Origin: PALSA-612 sp963773055
Lineage (GTDB): Bacteria; Actinomycetota; Thermoleophilia; Gaiellales; Gaiellaceae
Assembly: GCA_963773055.1 (NCBI GenBank)
Contig: CAVYZL010000006.1
Location: 1,302,001-1,366,000, forward strand
DNA length: 64,000 nucleotides
Direction of reading: 5' to 3'
The notes under the pieces are model-generated. The model was not told the DNA's origin. It made no database searches and was given only the letters and a program-made list of their open reading frames with translations. Position numbers and translations under genes: made by a program. Of this stretch, positions 62,171 to 64,000 are shown piece by piece (position 1 is the first letter of the stretch; the number at the start of each line of letters is the position of its first letter).

Positions 62171-64000
62171 CTAGACGACGAAGTTGACGAGCTTGCCGGG
62201 CACGACGACCGTCTGCCTCATCTCTGCGCCGTCGAGGTAAGGCTGTGCCCTGGCCGATGCCTTTGCCAGCTCGACGAGCTCGTCGTCGGAGAGCGACGCC
62301 GGCACGACGAAGCGGTCGCGCACGCGGCCGTTGACCTGGACCACGAGCTCGAATGTGTCGCGCTCGAGCATCGCCTCGTCGGCCACCGGCCACGCCACCT
62401 TCCACAATCGCTCCTCGTGCCCGAGCGCCTGCCACAGCTCCTCCGTGACGTGCGGCGCGTAGGGCTGGATCAACGATACGGCCGTCTCCGCGGCGAAGCG
62501 CGCAGCCGGATCCGAGGTGTTGCGCGAGAGCTCGTTCGCGAGCTCCATGATCGCGGAGATGGCGGTGTTGTACGAGAGGCGTCGCTCGATGTCGTCCGTG
62601 ACCTTCGCGATCGTCGCGTGCGTCTTGCGTGCGAGCAGCGTGTCTGCGCCAGAGTCGCCCTCCTCGCCTGCAGCGACCTCGTGCACGAGCCGCCACAGCC
62701 GGCGCAGGAAGCGCACGATGCCCTCGATCCCCGTGTCCGTCCACTCCATGTCCTGGTCGGCGGGCCCGAGGAAGAGGATGTACAGCCGCACCGCGTCCGC
62801 CCCGTGCGCGGCGACGAACGGGTCCGGGCCGAGAACGTTGCCCTTCGTCTTCGACATCTTCGTGCCGCCCAGCTGCACCCAGCCCTGGTGGAACACCGTC
62901 GAGAAGGGCTCGCGGAACCCGACGAGGCCCATCTCGTTCAACACTTTGACGAAGAAGCGCGAGTAGAGCAGGTGCCCGGTCGTGTGGTCGATGCCGCCGA
63001 TGTACTGGTCGATCGGGCACCAGTAGTCGACGACCTCGCGGCCGAACGGCGCCTCGTCCGAGTGGGGATCGACGTAGCGGAGGAAGTACCAGGACGAGTC
63101 GACGAACGTGTCCATCGTGTCCGCCTCGCGCGTCCCTGGCTTGCCGCACTTCGGGCAGGGCACGTGGAGCCATTCGGTGTTAGACGCGAGCGGCGGCACG
63201 CCCTTCGGCCGGTAGTCCTCGACCTCGGGCAGGAGCAGTGGCAACTCGTCGTCGGGCACGGGCACCATGCCGCAGTCCTCGCAGTAGACGATCGGGATCG
63301 GGCAGCCCCAGTAGCGCTGGCGCGAGAAGCTCCAGTCGCGGAGACGGTAGGAGACGGTCGGCTCTGCCTTTCCCTGCGCGCGGAGCCACTCGACGATCGC
63401 GGTCTTCGCCTCCTCCGCGGGCGTCCCGTCGAACTGCTCCGAGTTGACGAGCGTGCCGTCCTCCGAGATCACCTCGACGATCGGCAGGCCGAACGTCTCC
63501 GCGAACTCCCGGTCGCGCTCATCGTGGGCGGGCACGGCCATGATCGCGCCCGTGCCGTACTCCATCAGGACGTAGTCCGCGACCCAGATCGGGATCTCGG
63601 CGCCGGTGGCCGGGTTCGTCGCATGGAGGCCGGTGAAGACTCCCGTCTTGACGTCCTCGCCCGCGCGCTCCTCGCCGCGCTTGGCGGCCGTGTGCTTCGC
63701 GTACGCCTGCACCTCGTCGTTTCCGATCCGCTCCACGAGCGGGTGCTCGGGCGCGAGCACAAAGAACGTCGCGCCGAACAGCGTGTCCGGCCGTGTCGTG
63801 AACACGGGCACGTCCTCGCCGAGCTCGTCGACGCGGAAGCGGAGCTCGGCGCCCTCCGAGCGGCCGATCCAGTTCCGCTGGATCGTCTTCGTGCGCTCGG
63901 GCCAGTCGTGGCCGGGCGGCAGGTCGTACTCGAGCAGCTCGTCGGCGTAGTCCGTGATCTTGAAGAACCACTGCTCGAGATTCCGCGCCTCTACCTCCGC
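62171..64000 (-). CDS. leuS: Leucyl-tRNA synthetase (C-terminal part, runs off window)
   Basis: About 609 C-terminal residues are present; the N-terminal HIGH region lies beyond base 64000. The editing domain (TTRPDTLFGATFFVLAPEHP, GTGAIMAVPAHDERD) and the catalytic segment (RDWSFSRQRYWGCPIPI, TMDTFVDSSWYF) are clear. The KMSKS loop reads KMSKTKGN, with Thr in the fifth position. The C-terminal domain ends VVVPGKLVNFVV. It charges tRNA-Leu, one of which (CAA) is encoded in this window. The 57 nt to comEA show no clear feature. Confidence 0.97.
   Translation of the reverse strand, partial: AEVEARNLEQWFFKITDYADELLEYDLPPGHDWPERTKTIQRNWIGRSEGAELRFRVDELGEDVPVFTTRPDTLFGATFFVLAPEHPLVERIGNDEVQAYAKHTAAKRGEERAGEDVKTGVFTGLHATNPATGAEIPIWVADYVLMEYGTGAIMAVPAHDERDREFAETFGLPIVEVISEDGTLVNSEQFDGTPAEEAKTAIVEWLRAQGKAEPTVSYRLRDWSFSRQRYWGCPIPIVYCEDCGMVPVPDDELPLLLPEVEDYRPKGVPPLASNTEWLHVPCPKCGKPGTREADTMDTFVDSSWYFLRYVDPHSDEAPFGREVVDYWCPIDQYIGGIDHTTGHLLYSRFFVKVLNEMGLVGFREPFSTVFHQGWVQLGGTKMSKTKGNVLGPDPFVAAHGADAVRLYILFLGPADQDMEWTDTGIEGIVRFLRRLWRLVHEVAAGEEGDSGADTLLARKTHATIAKVTDDIERRLSYNTAISAIMELANELSRNTSDPAARFAAETAVSLIQPYAPHVTEELWQALGHEERLWKVAWPVADEAMLERDTFELVVQVNGRVRDRFVVPASLSDDELVELAKASARAQPYLDGAEMRQTVVVPGKLVNFVV

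Overview
This is a 64 kb chromosomal window of high-GC, densely packed bacterial DNA. Gene content points to Actinomycetota: a deazaflavin (F420)-dependent nitroreductase, a SARP/BTAD regulator, hrcA-dnaJ-prmA and lepA-hemW linkage, and GTG/TTG starts. The mixture resembles a deep-branching class such as Thermoleophilia, but that placement is inference and no species can be named. There is no integrase, IS element, CRISPR array or phage block. Almost everything is core metabolism, information processing or transport.

Layout. 1-9 kb: the start of uvrA, a cupredoxin lipoprotein, a PH-domain membrane protein, an aminoglycoside-phosphotransferase-like kinase, remnants of an AAA regulator, a metallophosphoesterase, an M32 carboxypeptidase, DUF2277, an FAD oxidoreductase and uvrB. 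9-14 kb: one giant multidomain gene on the minus strand, SARP - SIR2-like - nSTAND1 NTPase - transmembrane helix - about 15 WD40 blades. It is the most unusual object here and is interrupted by one frameshift. 14-22 kb: an M23 peptidase, the nitroreductase, pabB-pabC, and an operon of an RHH regulator, a 39-codon-scale small ORF, DUF4097, a 38-aa ORF and two MFS pumps. 22-28 kb: coaE, rpsA, an MBL-fold hydrolase, polA and a LarA-like protein. 28.5-36.5 kb: a polar amino-acid ABC transporter and a branched-chain ABC transporter (livK-H-M-G-F), followed by tRNA-Leu(CAA). 37-44 kb: a DDAH-like hydrolase, a three-gene cell-surface/unknown operon, and deoC with two aldehyde dehydrogenases. 44-55.8 kb: two long housekeeping operons, phoH-ybeY-dgkA/PAP2-cdd-era and lepA-DUF1272-hemW-hrcA-dnaJ-prmA-mtaB-HIT-yqeY. 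56-64 kb: a SnoaL-like protein, murJ, rpsT, holA, comEC-comEA and the 3' part of leuS.

Three sequence-wide patterns stand out. First, about 20 genes carry a TAnnnT-type -10 hexamer ending 6-9 nt before the start codon and have no Shine-Dalgarno sequence. This is the signature of leaderless mRNAs, and it was used to choose several starts. Second, within operons, genes are chained by ATGA, GTGA or TGATG overlaps. Third, six otherwise intact genes are each broken by exactly one extra G on the coding strand. This looks like a systematic indel artefact, or less likely real decay or recoding.

Limits: all functions are by recognition of sequence motifs; no database search was run.
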